From Carya illinoinensis (taxonomy: Eukaryota; Streptophyta; Magnoliopsida; Fagales; Juglandaceae): DNA of 64,000 nt. The translations under genes and the position numbers were made by a program. A model generated the notes under the pieces. The model made no database searches. It saw nothing but the letters and a program-made list of their open reading frames with translations, and was not told the DNA's origin. Position 1 is the stretch's first letter; each line of letters opens with the position of its first letter. The DNA is taken from contig NC_056752.1 in assembly GCF_018687715.1 (NCBI RefSeq), positions 38,758,001 through 38,822,000 of the forward strand, in the 5' to 3' direction. Positions 25,695 through 38,429 of the stretch are shown piece after piece.

Positions 25695-26887
25695 CAATAG
25701 CAGAAAGAGAGCAATTATAATCTTTCATCTATTAACCCCTTTCAAGACATACTTTGTGATAACTTTAAACATCAACAATTGATGATCCCGTCTCACATGT
25801 CATTGCTGACAACTCGGTTCTTTCTATTTCAAGTGTACAATTTGAAGGTGCATGTACGTGATGAGGGCAATCCAAACATGCCTATTATGCTTGATGTAGT
25901 TTCTATTTTAATTTGTGGATTTGTTATCTTCAGATCAAGCCATTTTGAGGGTTTTAATATCTAAAACATGGGTGAAAACGCAACCGCCATATTTATCTTT
26001 ATATTGCTCATATCTAGAGTGGATTAATGTAACTCAGCGGTACTTACTCTCCAAATTAAAGAAACTCTTGGCAGACTAATCATGGATCTACTTCTCTGTA
26101 ATTGCACCCTAACTTGAGTATCAATGAATAATCAATCCTCCGCAAAAAGGATTTCTATCTGAAGAAGACCAAGCCATTGAAAATCTCTGAACTACTAACC
26201 AAATAGCTTTCAACTAAAGAAATTAACAAAATCCAGAGTGGAGCTGCAAACTTGCAGCCAAAAACAAGGTATGTGGATTCATTTATCTTAATCAGTTACA
26301 TCTTACAAGCACAAACATTGCGCAAACTTACAACTATCGAACATCCTGCGTGTGATGTATCGGTTCATGTTTTTGGTTCTGACTCCATGTTTGGGAATCT
26401 TTAAATTGTAAAATTTCCTAAGTTGATGGCATATATGCAACAATTCTTTTAGCTATTCAAAATTTTTTGTTTGATTGGTATCCTTTTATTGAAGAGAACA
26501 TGGTACTTTAAGAAAAGAAATATAGCTGTGTGATATTGTGTTGCTTCTAGCCTACTACATGGGTTCCTATTCTATTTTTATTGTTGGCTAGCGCATGTCC
26601 TCAAATAATTATGTATATCATTGCTTTGGGTTTGGTCTTCAATGACTATTTTAGTTCAAATTCTTGTTGTCATGACTCGTGATTCAAGAGAACGATACAA
26701 ATTATGGAGGTTTTTGTGCAATAATGAAGTTGATAGCATTTTCACTTCATTGTCTTATTCTGGATTTTGGACAATTTCTACCTGCGAGGAATCCAAAATG
26801 AGGGAAAGATGGAGGGCTATAAGCCTCTAAGAATTATTCATATCTTGTCAAGACAAACCCATCTCTCTCCGTTGGCTCCATGCTTCC
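25695..26887. other. intergenic, no gene recognised
   Basis: Moderately AT-rich sequence between the GRAS 3' fragment and the solo LTR. It may include the old 3' flank of that GRAS copy. ORFs of 60-70 codons (25779-25964 and 26621-26830) show no family signature. Confidence 0.45.
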
Positions 26888-29800
26888 TGTAACAGCCCAT
26901 TAGAAATTTAACGGCGAAATTTCTATTGGTTTTAGGAATCTCGTGAAGACCCGATAAATTTTCACTAATCTATTAATCGTATAGTTGATGTTATTACTCA
27001 CTATGGTATCAGAAGTATATTTTTGATTATTTGAGATAGTTATAAAGTTTTAATAGGACACATGGAAAGATTTTAGCCACCTTACTCTTCCAAGTATACT
27101 CTCCAGTTTTGGAAAATAGCCTAAACTGATTTTGTGGATATTATTGGATAAAAATAAAAATAAAAAGAAATATCTTGAGGTAATTTTCGTGAATATTATT
27201 GGGTAAAAATATTTTGAGTTGATTTTTATAGATATTATTAGATAAAAATATCTTAAATTGATTTTTTATAGATATTATTGGATAGAATATTATAAGATAA
27301 TCTTTTATAGATATTTTGGGTAGGAGAAAACTACACTCAACTCTCAACTCCAGCCTTATCATCTTCCTTATCTTGTCCATAAGTAACTCCAGCCATCACC
27401 TACAAACTTATCTTCATTTACACGTTCCTTTAAAAGAATATCAAATACTTTCTCTCGGATAGCTTTTAGGAGTTTTTTTGCACGCCCATTTGGAAGCTTT
27501 TTTAAGTGTTTTATCATAAAATCTCCTTATATAAGTTATTCCTTTTTTAATCTAGTTTATATGGATATCTTATTTGCCCCATTTGAAGATCATTTGGTCA
27601 GTCAAATATTATATAAACTATAAAAAGGTCATTCTGGGAGATAAACTGGAGAATATGTTATAGTTTGAAGTTTTTGACCAAGCTAATGGATAGATATTGG
27701 TCCGAAGTTTTTATGGAGTATTGTTAACATGTATATGTGACTATTGGTTGAGGATTTTTGCATGATTAAAGGTTTTGATGAAAGATTTTCTTAGATTTAG
27801 AAACTTAGAAACTGGAAGAAGAAAAACAGTTTCTGTTTTGAGAAAGTTTAACTCTTTGGTGGTCTAAACCTATTCTAATGACTTTAATAATTTTATTGGA
27901 GAATCCTAAGCATCTTATATACATGTTATATTATTATTTTGAAGATATTTGATGTTAGTTTCAAAGATATGAAATTTTATACAAAGAGATATTCAGATAA
28001 GCCAAAGTGTGGATATTCTTGGCTAAATTTATGTTTTGGTTAATTTCTAACCATGTGATCTTGAATTAGAAGCTTATATATGTTTTAGGACATCTTTTTA
28101 AACTATGTGATGGTTTGGTTTGAAGATCATATATTTATAAGTCATAGATCAAGAGATTTATCAAAACTAGTTGAGGAAAAAGTTTCTGTTTTTGGACTAA
28201 GTGTAAAACCGAAAACGCTAAATATTATTTTGTGATTTTGGTGACTTTAGTTTGATGATTTAAAGCATGGTTGATGTTAGGATGATATTATGAATATGTT
28301 AGAAGTAAGATTTGATTTTTGAAATTCTTGGAGATATTTTGATTTAAGGTCAAAACTTGTGATTCAAGTGCTTGGATCTTTTTACAAAAAAGTTTGGTAT
28401 TAATTATTAGCTTTTTCTAAATGGATGTTTTAAGTATGGTTTTGAACTTAGGATTGGAATATGTTTGTTGCAAAATTTTGGTTTAAGCATGAGTTTTGAA
28501 GTTGGAAGGAATTGCAACAAAAATCAAGGGAAATGACATATGGATGTTTCGGCCATAGTGTGTTTTTCATAGTTGTGTTTTGTTTTAAATTTTTCTAAGT
28601 TGATATTTAAGTTTAGGACAAAATTTACATGAGGAATGTAAATTTTGGAAACTTTTGGAATTAGTATGCAAAATCCTTAAGTTATGAGTAAAACGGTCAT
28701 TTTCCCACATGTAGAGAGTAAAATGAAAATTTTACTCTTTAAGTTAGTATTTTTCATATTTCAAATTATTAGTGATTTAGTTCTAACTTTTAGAATTACT
28801 AATTACAGTTCCTCGTGATCGCACTTGAAGTTTTATAAGAAACGCGGAGATTGAGGTAAATTAGCTTTTAACTTACGAGCAGTCTACTGTGTATGTGTGT
28901 TAAGTAAAGGAACTACAGTGTATGTATGTGTGTTATAATATATGTCATGCCATGCCAAGTCATCACGTAATTGTTTGTTATATAGAATTTATTCTGTCAT
29001 CAGTTTTTATCTGTTACATAATATATTCTGTCATGTATTGTTGTACATTACAAGTACATCATGCTAAGTATGCCATCTATTACATGTATGTCAAGTCATG
29101 TAATATTCACTGTTACAAGTATGTCATGTTAAATATGTTGTCTATTATATATTATGCATGTTACGAAATATTACAAGTTGATCATGTATTTCAAGTTATG
29201 TTCAAGTCACGTTATGTTACGTCAGGGTTTCAGTCCTTTCGTATTCCAGTCACGTTTCATCTTGATTACTTATGTATGGGGTCATAGCAATTGTGATGCA
29301 TACACTACGTGAGACACAGCAATTGTGACATGTAGAATACATGGGGCCACAACAACTGTGGAGTATGTATTTACACGTAGAATACATGGGGCCACAACAA
29401 CTGTGGAGTATGTATTTTTCATGTTAAGTCAAGTTTGCGTAGATTACATGGGGCCACAACAACTGTGGAATATGTATTTTCACGTAGAATACATGGGGCC
29501 ACAACAACTGTGGAGTATGTATTTTTCATGTTAATTCAAGTTTCAGAGCAAGTTTATGTTAAGTCAAGTTTCAGATCAAATTCATGTCAAGTCAAGTTTA
29601 GTTCATGTTTCAATTTAAGTTATGTTAATTATGCTATGTTGTACGCTAAGTTATGCTTTAATTACTTATGAATTTGATTATGCATTTATGCTTTTACTGT
29701 CATCCATGCATCATTAGCCTGTGTGGAAGTTTTTTTTTGTTAACTTGCTGAGATTTGTAATCAAATCTCACTGTGGTAGTCCCAACTACCATTCCCCCCG

Positions 29801-30217
29801 AATGGTAGATCTTATTACAGGACCTGAAGGAGGATCAGGAGCTGACCAACTAGACACAGTCGACTGAACGACGGTGCGTTGTTAATGTTAATATAGTAGT
29901 TAAATTACTACTTGTACGATGGAGTTGCATCTCCAGTACTTTTGGATCATAACTATTTTGGACTAGTGCTGTGATCTTAGTTATTCAATGGATCTTTATA
30001 TATAAAGTGTGTTTTAAGTATTTGGGATATTTTCAGTTTGGTGCATAGTATTGCTAAAAAAATAAAAAAATTATCCGCTGCGAATATTGCATAATGTTAG
30101 ATGCATGTTAGAAATATTGCATCTTATATGTCATGAACGGGGCAGGTTAACCTTGTGTTGCATGTCTCGACACTTCAAATGTCCGTCCGATCCCAAACGG
30201 AATTTGGGGGCGTTGCA
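26888..30217 (+). mobile_element. solo LTR, long Ty3/gypsy type (copy A)
   Basis: It starts TGTAACAGCCC and ends GGGGGCGTTGCA, with the perfect 5-bp target duplication CTTCC on both sides (26883-26887 and 30218-30222). It is 3330 bp with no gag or pol domains. A second copy starts at 62660. Length, TGTAACAGCCC start, a block with GAATGGTAGATC and AGGACCTGAAGGAGG, and the CCGCTGCGAATATTGCA segment near the end resemble the long LTRs of Tekay/Del-type chromoviruses; that lineage is inferred from memory. A full element would have two LTRs with an internal region, so recombination to a solo LTR is the simplest reading. Confidence 0.8.
29327..29530. repeat. tandem repeat inside solo LTR, 45/62-bp pattern
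   Basis: Four copies of a unit containing ATACATGGGGCCACAACAAC then TGTGGAGTATGTATTT. The word GGGGCCAC starts at 29343, 29388, 29450 and 29496, so two units make a 107-bp higher-order step. Each unit holds the dyad CCACA-ACAAC-TGTGG, able to form a small hairpin. The apparent repeat proteins across it are artefacts. Confidence 0.85.
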
Positions 30218-30309
30218 CTTCCTTCTTCATTCCCTCTTGACCCTCAAAAAGCCATGAATGGCAGAATAGCACTCCTTGTTTGGGTAATGATACATCTCTC
30301 TAAAATATC

Positions 30310-31156
30310 AGAAGCCACTCTCTAACATGATTCAGAATGTTGAGCTGAATAGGGGACAACCGTCACTTTCTAGCAATGAAGAAGTGAGTTGAAGTACGGA
30401 AAGAAGAACTTGAATCATGGCTGGTGTGCGCAGATTATCAATTGAAGAAGTCATAAAAGTAGTGAGAGAAAGGTTCATCCAATTCTCTTCCCAAAACTGT
30501 GTTGATCATTCCATGCTTAGTAGTGTTTTCGGCAGTGCTCCATTTGGTCTCTCCTGCCAAGAAACCAAAGATGTGGAACTAGCTTGTCTTCTTTTAGCTT
30601 CGACCGAGAAGGTTGGCAAGCAAGAATTTGATCAAGGAAGGAAATTGCTAAATCTGTGTGATTTCTTGTCCTCCAAGACAAGAAGTTCAGTTCAAAGAAC
30701 CGTTCACTATTTTACCAAAGCTCTTCAAGAGAGGATTGAGAGAGAAACAAGTAGAATGACATTAGAAGGCTAAAAAAGTAGTGAAGAACAGAAATCTAAT
30801 GAAGAATCAATGATGTATGTGGATCCTGCTCTTATTGTATGTTTTCTTCACCTTCCCTTCTTTCAAATTATTAATTTTTCCGGAATCCAAGTAATTGCAG
30901 ATAGTGTGGCACACTATCTGCAAAAAAGGTTCATTACATTGATCTTGCAATCAGAAGTGGTGGATGCTGTATGGTGTTAATGCAAGCTCTAGCAACTCGT
31001 TTTGAATGCCCAATTGAGCTACTTAAAGTAACTGCTGTTGGAACAACTTCAAAACAGGAAATTAAGAAGACAAGTAAAAGACTAGCCCATTTTGCTAAGA
31101 CTTTGAACATGCCATTTCTATTCCAAATAGTAATGGTGAGAGACTTCAAAGATCTC
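30310..31156 (+). pseudogene. GRAS-family gene copy 2, 5' part, interrupted by retrotransposon
   Basis: A GRAS reading frame is clear from 30417: RLSIEEVIKVVRERFIQFSS, then the first leucine-rich region (DVELACLLLASTEKVG, RSSVQRTVHYFTKALQERIE). After a stop at 30771 and several indels it resumes at about 30930 with a degenerate VHIID region (IDLAIRSGG) and LMQALATRFECPIELLKVTA, TSKQEIKKTSKRLAHFAK. The upstream portion (30310-30416) aligns only loosely with copy 3, and the N-terminal part is missing. At 31156 the frame is cut by the copia insertion and resumes at 39769. The family resembles proteins annotated in other plants as DELLA RGL1-like GRAS factors, though no DELLA or TVHYNP motif is seen. 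Confidence 0.8.
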
Positions 31157-32556
31157 TGTTGCCCAGATGATTAACACAAGAGGGGAGGTGAATTGAGTTG
31201 TATTAAAAAAAATAACATTTATAAATTAAATATACAATATAAAATATAAACAAAATACGAAATAGCAATAAATATAAAGAGTAATGGTAAGAGAGAAGCA
31301 AACTCAGTATGTTAACAAGGTTCGGCCCCACTGCCTATGTCCTCGCCTCAAGCTACCATTTGAGGATTCTCCAATTCAATATTCAACCTCATTCAAGTGG
31401 AGATAGAAACCTATTACACATTTGAACAACATCGCTACAAAGAATCCGTGTAGAACACTCTCTACACTTATAATCACCTTACACGTGGTGATTCAACTTT
31501 TCCCTGTGTAGAACATTTTTTACACGCACAAGAGTTATACACACCCTTTTACTGATTCAAGTGCTGATAGTGGGTTGGTTATCAGAAAACACTCCTCAAT
31601 GAGTAGAATAAGAACAATACAGCACAAACTATATCTCTTAAAATGAACAAAAATTAATGCTCAATGCTTAAAGAAGAGAGAATGAAAGTTTTGAATGAAT
31701 GTTGTATACTCTTGGTGTTGTGAATGTGAAGCTCTCAAATGATCTATTTATAGGTATATGAGACTTCATATTCAAATATAAAAAGATTCACATGTCAAAT
31801 ACAACATCATTCACTTTTTAAAAAAATTCAAATAAAAGGTTCTTCTTTTTCAATTGTCAAAGACAATATCATTCATTTTTCAAAAATTTCAAACCTAATC
31901 TTTTACTTTTGGCATATGACAAAAGGAGCACACTTTACTTTTCAAAAAATTCAAACCTAATCTTTTACTTTTTGCATATGACAAAAGGAGCACACTTTAC
32001 TTTTCAAATATTTCAAACCTAATTTTTTACTTTTTGTATATGACAAAAGGAGCACACTTTACTTTTCAAATATTTCAAACAAAAACATCTACCTCTTGCA
32101 TAAGTCAAGAAAAGCATCAATCACTTTTGAAAATATTCAAATAAAACATGTACATGTGAAAGATGACAATCAATCATTTTTAATATTTTCAAAATTCAAC
32201 CCTTTAATCAAGGTATGCATATGTGAAAAATGACAATCAATCATCTTTAAAAATTTTCAAATTTAATTTTCAAAATATTCATGCACATGTGGAAAATGTA
32301 TTTTAATGCTTTATGATAAAATATTAATTTTGAGTCTTAATCCTAATTTTAAATTTTTAAGAGATTTACAACATTACTCTATGACTTTAATGTGAATTTA
32401 TTCCATTCTTGCTTATGCTTGTTTCCTTGATGTGCTTGACTCCATTGTGTAGACAACTTGAACTTGAGACTCCTTTATTCTTTGGATTCATTTGTTATTA
32501 TCAAAATTTATGTGTAGATATATAATTACACAAAACTTGAAACCTTGGGTTCAACA
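31157..32556 (-). mobile_element. 3' LTR of the 8.6 kb copia element
   Basis: 1400 bp, TGTTG...CAACA. On minus it is preceded by the purine-rich tract AAAAAATGGGACAT. It contains three tandem copies of a roughly 60-bp unit (with CATATGACAAAAGGAGCACA) at about 31900-32080. The partner LTR is 1334 bp. Confidence 0.92.
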
Positions 32557-33113
32557 ATGTCCCATTTTTTGATGATGACAAATACTTGATAGAACCTGAA
32601 ACCTTTATTAATACTTAAGCTCCCCCTGAGAATGTGCATTAGTTTTTCAAGCAAAAGTATGAATATAATTTTAAGCATATATAACAAGTTTAGCAATTAA
32701 TACAACATTAATGTTCTAGTCTAACAGTTCTTCCCTTTTTGGCATCATTAAAAAGGATCTGCAACAAGTAAATGAACTGAAGAAAACGGTGCGTTAGTAG
32801 AAACTATTGAGAGTTGAAAAAAAATGAATCCGTCCGTGACTCGACAAGTGTGGCTGGAGATTTGAAAAAATCGCCTAATGTTGTTGACAAACGAGATTGA
32901 AGGCTCCGATTTTCTAAAAAATGTCATTTTCACCAATCGGTAAAAAAAATCACATTGCTCTTTAACTTAGATGATATCTCGTCTTGTTCTTTATGTTATC
33001 TCTATAAAATCAGTCCTAAAGTTCATCCAATCCGCATCAAGTTTTCTTCTCATCTCTATAACTCATCTGCATTCCTTCAACATTCTCGCTTTAAGCCTTC
33101 TATTCTTTTCTTA

Positions 33114-33551
33114 ATGACTCATTCTTCTAACATTTCTCTAGATTCATCCATGAGGCATTCTGCACCTCAACCTCCTGTCCTTTCTGCAGCTGCCATTGGT
33201 GCCATGTTGTAGCAAGAAAATAATAATTTAGCTAATAAGTCAGATTCTGATACTATCTATGACTTGGTGAGTCTTGAGACTCGCTACTCTTCCTCTATTG
33301 TTGCTTTTTCCCAGCGGCTACAAGCCAAAAATTATGAAGTTGAAAAACTCAAAGAACAAATTGTTGTACTTCAACGAATTGTTCAAGAGTCTCACACAAG
33401 GGAATGAATCATTCGGCAGAAGAATAAACAGTTGAAATCTTTATTAGATTCTTCATTCTGCTTGCCGGTTCCCATGGATAAGAATGACATGATATTGTAT
33501 GAAGAGAATGAGTGTCTCAAACATGAGGCTAAGAATCTCAAATTTATGTAA
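33114..33551 (+). pseudogene. antisense ORF in copia element, coiled-coil protein, two stops
   Basis: On the strand opposite to gag-pol, a single frame of 145 codons runs from ATG 33114 (MTHSSNISLDSSMRHSAPQ) to TAA 33549. It is interrupted only by TAG at 33210 and TGA at 33405, with no frameshift. The second half is strongly heptad-like: YDLVSLETRYSSSIVAFSQR, EVEKLKEQIVVLQRIVQE, RQKNKQLKSLLD and ENECLKHEAKNL. A TATAAAA box lies at 33003-33009, about 105 bp before the ATG. It ends about 50 bp from the convergent end of pol (33601). The composition is protein-like and unlike a chance ORF; the function is unknown. It could be a captured or element-specific antisense gene. Confidence 0.55.
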
Positions 33552-33600
33552 AAGTATTTAAAAAATCTATTTCTATTTTTATTGACCGTGGTCTATCTTT

Positions 33601-36600
33601 TAATAGATATTCATAGCATGCATCATACCTATTTCTCTTTTGATCATACATAATTTATCTTCTGGTAAAGGTTTTGTGAAAATATCTGCTAACTGATCGT
33701 GTGTGTTTGTAAATTCTAGTACTATATTGCCTTTCTACACATGATTTCGAAGAAAATGATATCTTATTTCAATATGCTTAGTTCTAGAATGTTGTATTGG
33801 GTTCTTTGAAAGATTTATAGCACTTGTATTATCACATTTGATTGGAATGTGATTATACATGAGTTTAAAATCTTCAAGTTGTTACTTCATGTAGAGAACT
33901 TGAGCACAACAACTACTCGCAGCAACATATTCTGCCTCAGCAGTAGATAATGCAACAGAATTTTATATTTTACTAAACCAGAAAACTAGTGCATGACCTA
34001 AGAAATGGCATGCTCCACTAGTGCTTTTTCGATCTATTTTACAATCAGCATAATCAGCATCTGTGTAACTGATTAGATCGAAAGATGTGTACTTAGGGTA
34101 CCATAACTCTAGGTTAATTGTACCACTAAGATATCTAAGAATGCGCTTAACTGCAATTAAATGTGATTCTTTTAAAAATGATTGAAAGCGTGCACATAAG
34201 CACACACTAAACATAATATCTGGTCTACTGGCTGTCAAATATTATAAGCTACCAATCATACCTCGATATATTTTCGAGTCAACTGGCTTACCGGATTCTT
34301 CTTTATCAAGTTTAGTTGATGGGTTCATTGGTGTTCCAATTTCCTTAGCACCTTTCATCCCAAACTTTTTCAGTAATTCCTTAATATATTTTGATTGATT
34401 GATGAATGTCCCACTTTTTGCTTGCTTAATTTGCAATCCGAGAAAGAATGTAAGTTCTCCCATCATACTCATCTCAAATTCTTCCTACATAGTCTTTGCA
34501 AAAGCTTAACACATATTTTTATTAGTAGCACCGAATATTATATCATTAACATAAATCTGAATCAAAAGAATATCATCATTTTCATATTTAATGAAAAGAG
34601 TTGTGTCAATTTTTCCTCTTGAAAAACCTTTTTCAATCAAGAAACCAATGAGTCTCTCGTACCAAGCTCTAGGAGCTTGTTTGAGTCCATATAGTGCTTT
34701 TGTGAGTTTGAAAACATGATTTGGAGAAATATGATTTTCAAAACTTGGAAGTTGCTCAACATATACCTCTTCATTTATAAAACTATTTAAGAAAGCACTT
34801 TTAACATCCATTTGAAAAAGTTTGAAATCTTTATAACAAGCATATGCAAGTAGCATTTGAATAGTTTCTAATCTTGCGACTGGTGCATATGTCTCATCAT
34901 AATCGATTCCTTCTGCTTAATTAAAACCTTGGGCTACAAGTCGAGTCTTATTTCTAATAATGATTCCGGACTCATCTTTCTTGTTTCTAAAAACCCATTT
35001 TGTTTCAATAATGGTATGATTTTTGGGTCTAGGAATAAGTGTTCAAACATCATTTCTTTCAAATTGATTCAACTCTTCTTGCATAACTAGAATCTAAGAT
35101 TCATCAAGAAGTGTTTCATCAATATTTTTAGGTTCAATCTGAGATAGAAAAGCAGTATGATTGCAAATATTTCTAAGAGACGATCGAGTACTTACACATC
35201 GTAAAGGCTCTCCCAAAATTTGTTCCACTGAATGATCTTTCACAAATTTCACTGTTTGGTTGTATCTTGTATTAAATTTTGATGATATTTCCTGATAACT
35301 CCATGTTGAACTTCCTCTATTGTGTTTTCTTTGTTAAGATTGAGACTTTCCATATTATTTATATCTCATGTTTCTTCATCAATAGATTTTTTGGAGAGTG
35401 GAGAATTAGATTCATCAAATATTACATGCATAGATTCTTGTACAGTTAAAGTCTTTTTATTGAATACTTTATAAGCTTTACTATTAGTATAATACCCGAG
35501 AAAGATACATTCATTAGATTTTGTATCAAACTTGCCTAAATTATCCTTGTCATTCAAAATAAAACATTTGCATCCAAATACATGAAAGTAACCAATATTG
35601 GACTTTTTCTCATTCTAACATAACTCTATTTATCTAATTTAGACCTTAGCATAACTCTATTTATAACATAACATGTAGTACTTACCACTTCGGCCCAAAA
35701 ATAACTAGGCAAGTTGTTCTTATTGAGCATTGTTCTTGCCATCTCTTGAAGAGATCTATTTTTCCTCTCTACTATCCTCATTTTGTTGAGGAGTTCGAGG
35801 AGCAGAAAAATTATGCACAAAACCATTTTCATCACAAAAAGTTTCAATATTTTTATTAACAAACTCTTTTCCCCTATCACTTCGGATACTTGAAATAGTA
35901 TAGCTATTTCTATTTTGAATTCTCTTGCATAACTTGATAAAGGCATTATATGCCTCATCTTTATGAGCAAGAAAGATGACCCAAGTATATCTAGAGAAAC
36001 CATCAACAATAACAAATGCATAATATTTTCCTCCTAGACTTACAACTCTATTTGGTACAAAAAAATCCATGTGTATCAGTTGCAATGGTCTAGTAATGGA
36101 AATATATTTCTTGATTTTAAAAGAAGTTTTTGTTTGTTTACCAAATTGGCATGCATCACAAATTTTATCTTTAAGAAAAAATATTTTTGGTAAACCTTTC
36201 ACAAGATCATTTTTTGAAATTTTGGAAATAAGTTCCATATTGGCATGACCTAATCTTCTATGTCATAGCCAACTAGTTTCATTTTGAGCTGAAAAATAAA
36301 TAGCATCTTGTGAGGTAATTTCTTCAAAATCGATTGTATAAATTTCTAAAAGTAATAAAACAAATATTATAATTATGATCATTCAAAATAATGCATTTAT
36401 CCATTTTGAAAGTAACTGTAAATTCTTTATCACATAATTGACTTATGCTCAAAAGATTATGTTTTAGACCTTCAACAAGTAGAACATCTTCAATTATGAG
36501 AGAAGATTCATTACCAATTTTACCTATTCCCACGATCTTCTCTTTCGAGTTGTCTCCAAATGTCACGTGTTCTTTTTCTTTAGATCTAAAATCAAAGAAC

Positions 36601-36677
36601 TTAGTCTTGTCTCCCGTCATGTGTCTTGAACATCCACTATCTAAAAACCACTTGTTTTTGCTTGTAGATGACTTCAT
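33601..36677 (-). pseudogene. copia pol (protease, integrase, RT, RNase H), degenerate
   Basis: Minus-strand pieces are: protease with WFLDSGCSRHMTGD (36324-36677); integrase with CDACQFGKQTKTSF, HMDFFVPN, IVDGFSRYTWVIFL, SDRGKEF and RTPQQNE (35756-36238, then another frame 35626-36021); and CIFLGY linker (35366-35557). RT follows with FKLFQMDVKSAFLN, YGLKQAPRAW and the catalytic box read as YVNDIIFG instead of YVDD (34506-34856). RNase H (33963-34238) continues degenerate through STAEAEYVAAS and RTKHIEIRYHFLR to a stop at about 33601. Several stops and shifts separate the blocks. Loss of the second catalytic aspartate of RT by itself would kill the enzyme. Confidence 0.92.
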
Positions 36678-36735
36678 GCATACCTATAAAAACAATTAAA
36701 ATGATTTTTCTTGGTACCCAAATTCTTTGGGTCAT

Positions 36736-38370
36736 TTATTTATTAGTATTAGAAGAAACAAGATTTTTAGGTATCCATATTGCCCTAATAGTCATTGTAT
36801 GATTTCTTCTAATAGGACAAGTATGATAATTATGACAATTTCTATTACAGAAATTGCAAATAGCATGTGACATATATGAAGAACTTGAATGATTATAATA
36901 ATATCTTTTTTTGACAAAATTATTTTTATGAAAAAAATTTTGAATATTGGTCTTTGATGTAGAATGATTATCAAAGAAATTTTTATAAGATTTGTATTTT
37001 TGTTTTGGCATATATCCCAAACCTGCCTTGTCAAAAACACGTCTTTGACTACCAAGAAGTTTTTCAAAATTTCTTTTTCCATTCGTAAAGTTTTCAACAA
37101 TATTTTCTAAATCAGTTTTATTCTTAATCAACTCAAGATTTTCATCTTTCAAAATGATACTTTCTTTTCTTAAAATATCAATTCCGTTTGTTAAAGAAAA
37201 ATTTTTCTTTTTCAAAGCAGTATATTTGATACCCAATTTTTCAAATTCCTCATTAAACTCTTCTAAAATATTTTGCAATTCTTCATATGAAGGATCTTCA
37301 ATATTATCAAGATTTTTTACCTCAATGTCATCTTTAGCCATAAGACAAATATTTGTTAATTCTCCATTACTTGCTTCACTATCTGAGTTACTTGAATCAT
37401 CATCACATGTAGCTTTCATTATTTTCTTACCCTTATTTCGATCTTTTTTTAGCAGAGGACAATCTGGATTGATATGATCAGACTTATTGCATTTATAACA
37501 AATTAAAGTGTCATTTTTACCTGAATCTTTCTTGGAAAAATTTTTGAAAGATTTCCTCGGAGGAGTTTTATTTTTCTTTAAGAACTTCTGAATTCTTCTT
37601 GTTATCATCGCAACTTCTTCATCTTTGTCTTCATTTTCCTTGTCTTCATCACTTTCACTTTCATGAGGAGCAGCTTTAAGTGCCAAGCTCTTCTTTGGCT
37701 TTCTTTCTTCTTCTCCTCTTTTCAATGTGTACTCATGGGTGATAAGTGAACCGATGAGTTCATTCACTTTGAGCTTCTTGAGGTCTCTAGCTTCAAGAAT
37801 TGCTGTCACTTTTGATTCCCAGCGTTTTGGTAGAGAGTTGAGAATTTTTCTTACTATTTCCACATTGGAATAAACTTTGCCAAGAGTTGTCAAGCAGTTT
37901 ATGATGTTAGTAGAATGAGTGTGCATACTAGGAATAGATTCATCATTATTCATCTTAAACATTTCATATTCATGAGTAAGAATATAAATTTTTGATTTCT
38001 TTACTTGCGAAGTTCCTTCATAAGTAACTTCCAAGTTATCCCAAATTTCTTTTGCCGTAGCACAAGTCATTATTCTATTAAACTCATTTTTATTAAGAGC
38101 ATTAAATAATAAATTCATAGCAGTTAAATTCAAAGTATAAAGTCTATCGTTTTCACGATCAAACTCTTCTTCTTCCTTTTAGACCTTTATTCCATCAACT
38201 ATTTTTGTTGGAATATAAGGTCCATTTACAATACATTTCCAGATTTCTCAACTTTAAGCCTGAAGGAATATTCTCATTCTAACTTTCCAGAATGAGTAAT
38301 TGTCTCCACAAAAGAGTGGAGGCCGACTGCTAGATTGACCTTCACCAAATGAAGCTGCAATGTTAGCCAT
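36736..38370 (-). pseudogene. copia gag with CCHC zinc knuckle, N-terminus broken
   Basis: Gag starts at ATG 38370 (MANIAASFGEGQSSSRPPLF, then GDNYSFWKVRM). It meets stops between about 38160 and 38260, then is open for 465 codons from 38133. The UBN2-type gag region (ATAKEIWDNLEVTYEGTSQV, ILNSLPKRWESKVTAI, LIGSLITHEYTLK) is followed by acidic and lysine-rich stretches, one CX2CX4HX4C knuckle (CYKCNKSDHINPDC), and a long coiled-coil C-terminal part. The C-terminal extension beyond the knuckle is longer than in small copia gags. Confidence 0.88.
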
Positions 38371-38429
38371 AAAATCTTAACTCAAAAGATAGTTAATCTT
38401 ATAATAGAGCTCTTAGCTCTGATATTAAT

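Noticed and set aside
29325..29671. Repeat-protein-like ORFs
   Set aside because: They read the LTR tandem repeat in two frames with the same peptide pattern, and no start context or homologue is evident.
30417..30773. Short GRAS-like protein as a functional small gene
   Set aside because: The frame ends by a stop in mid-domain and the rest of the GRAS domain follows in decayed form, so it is a pseudogene part.
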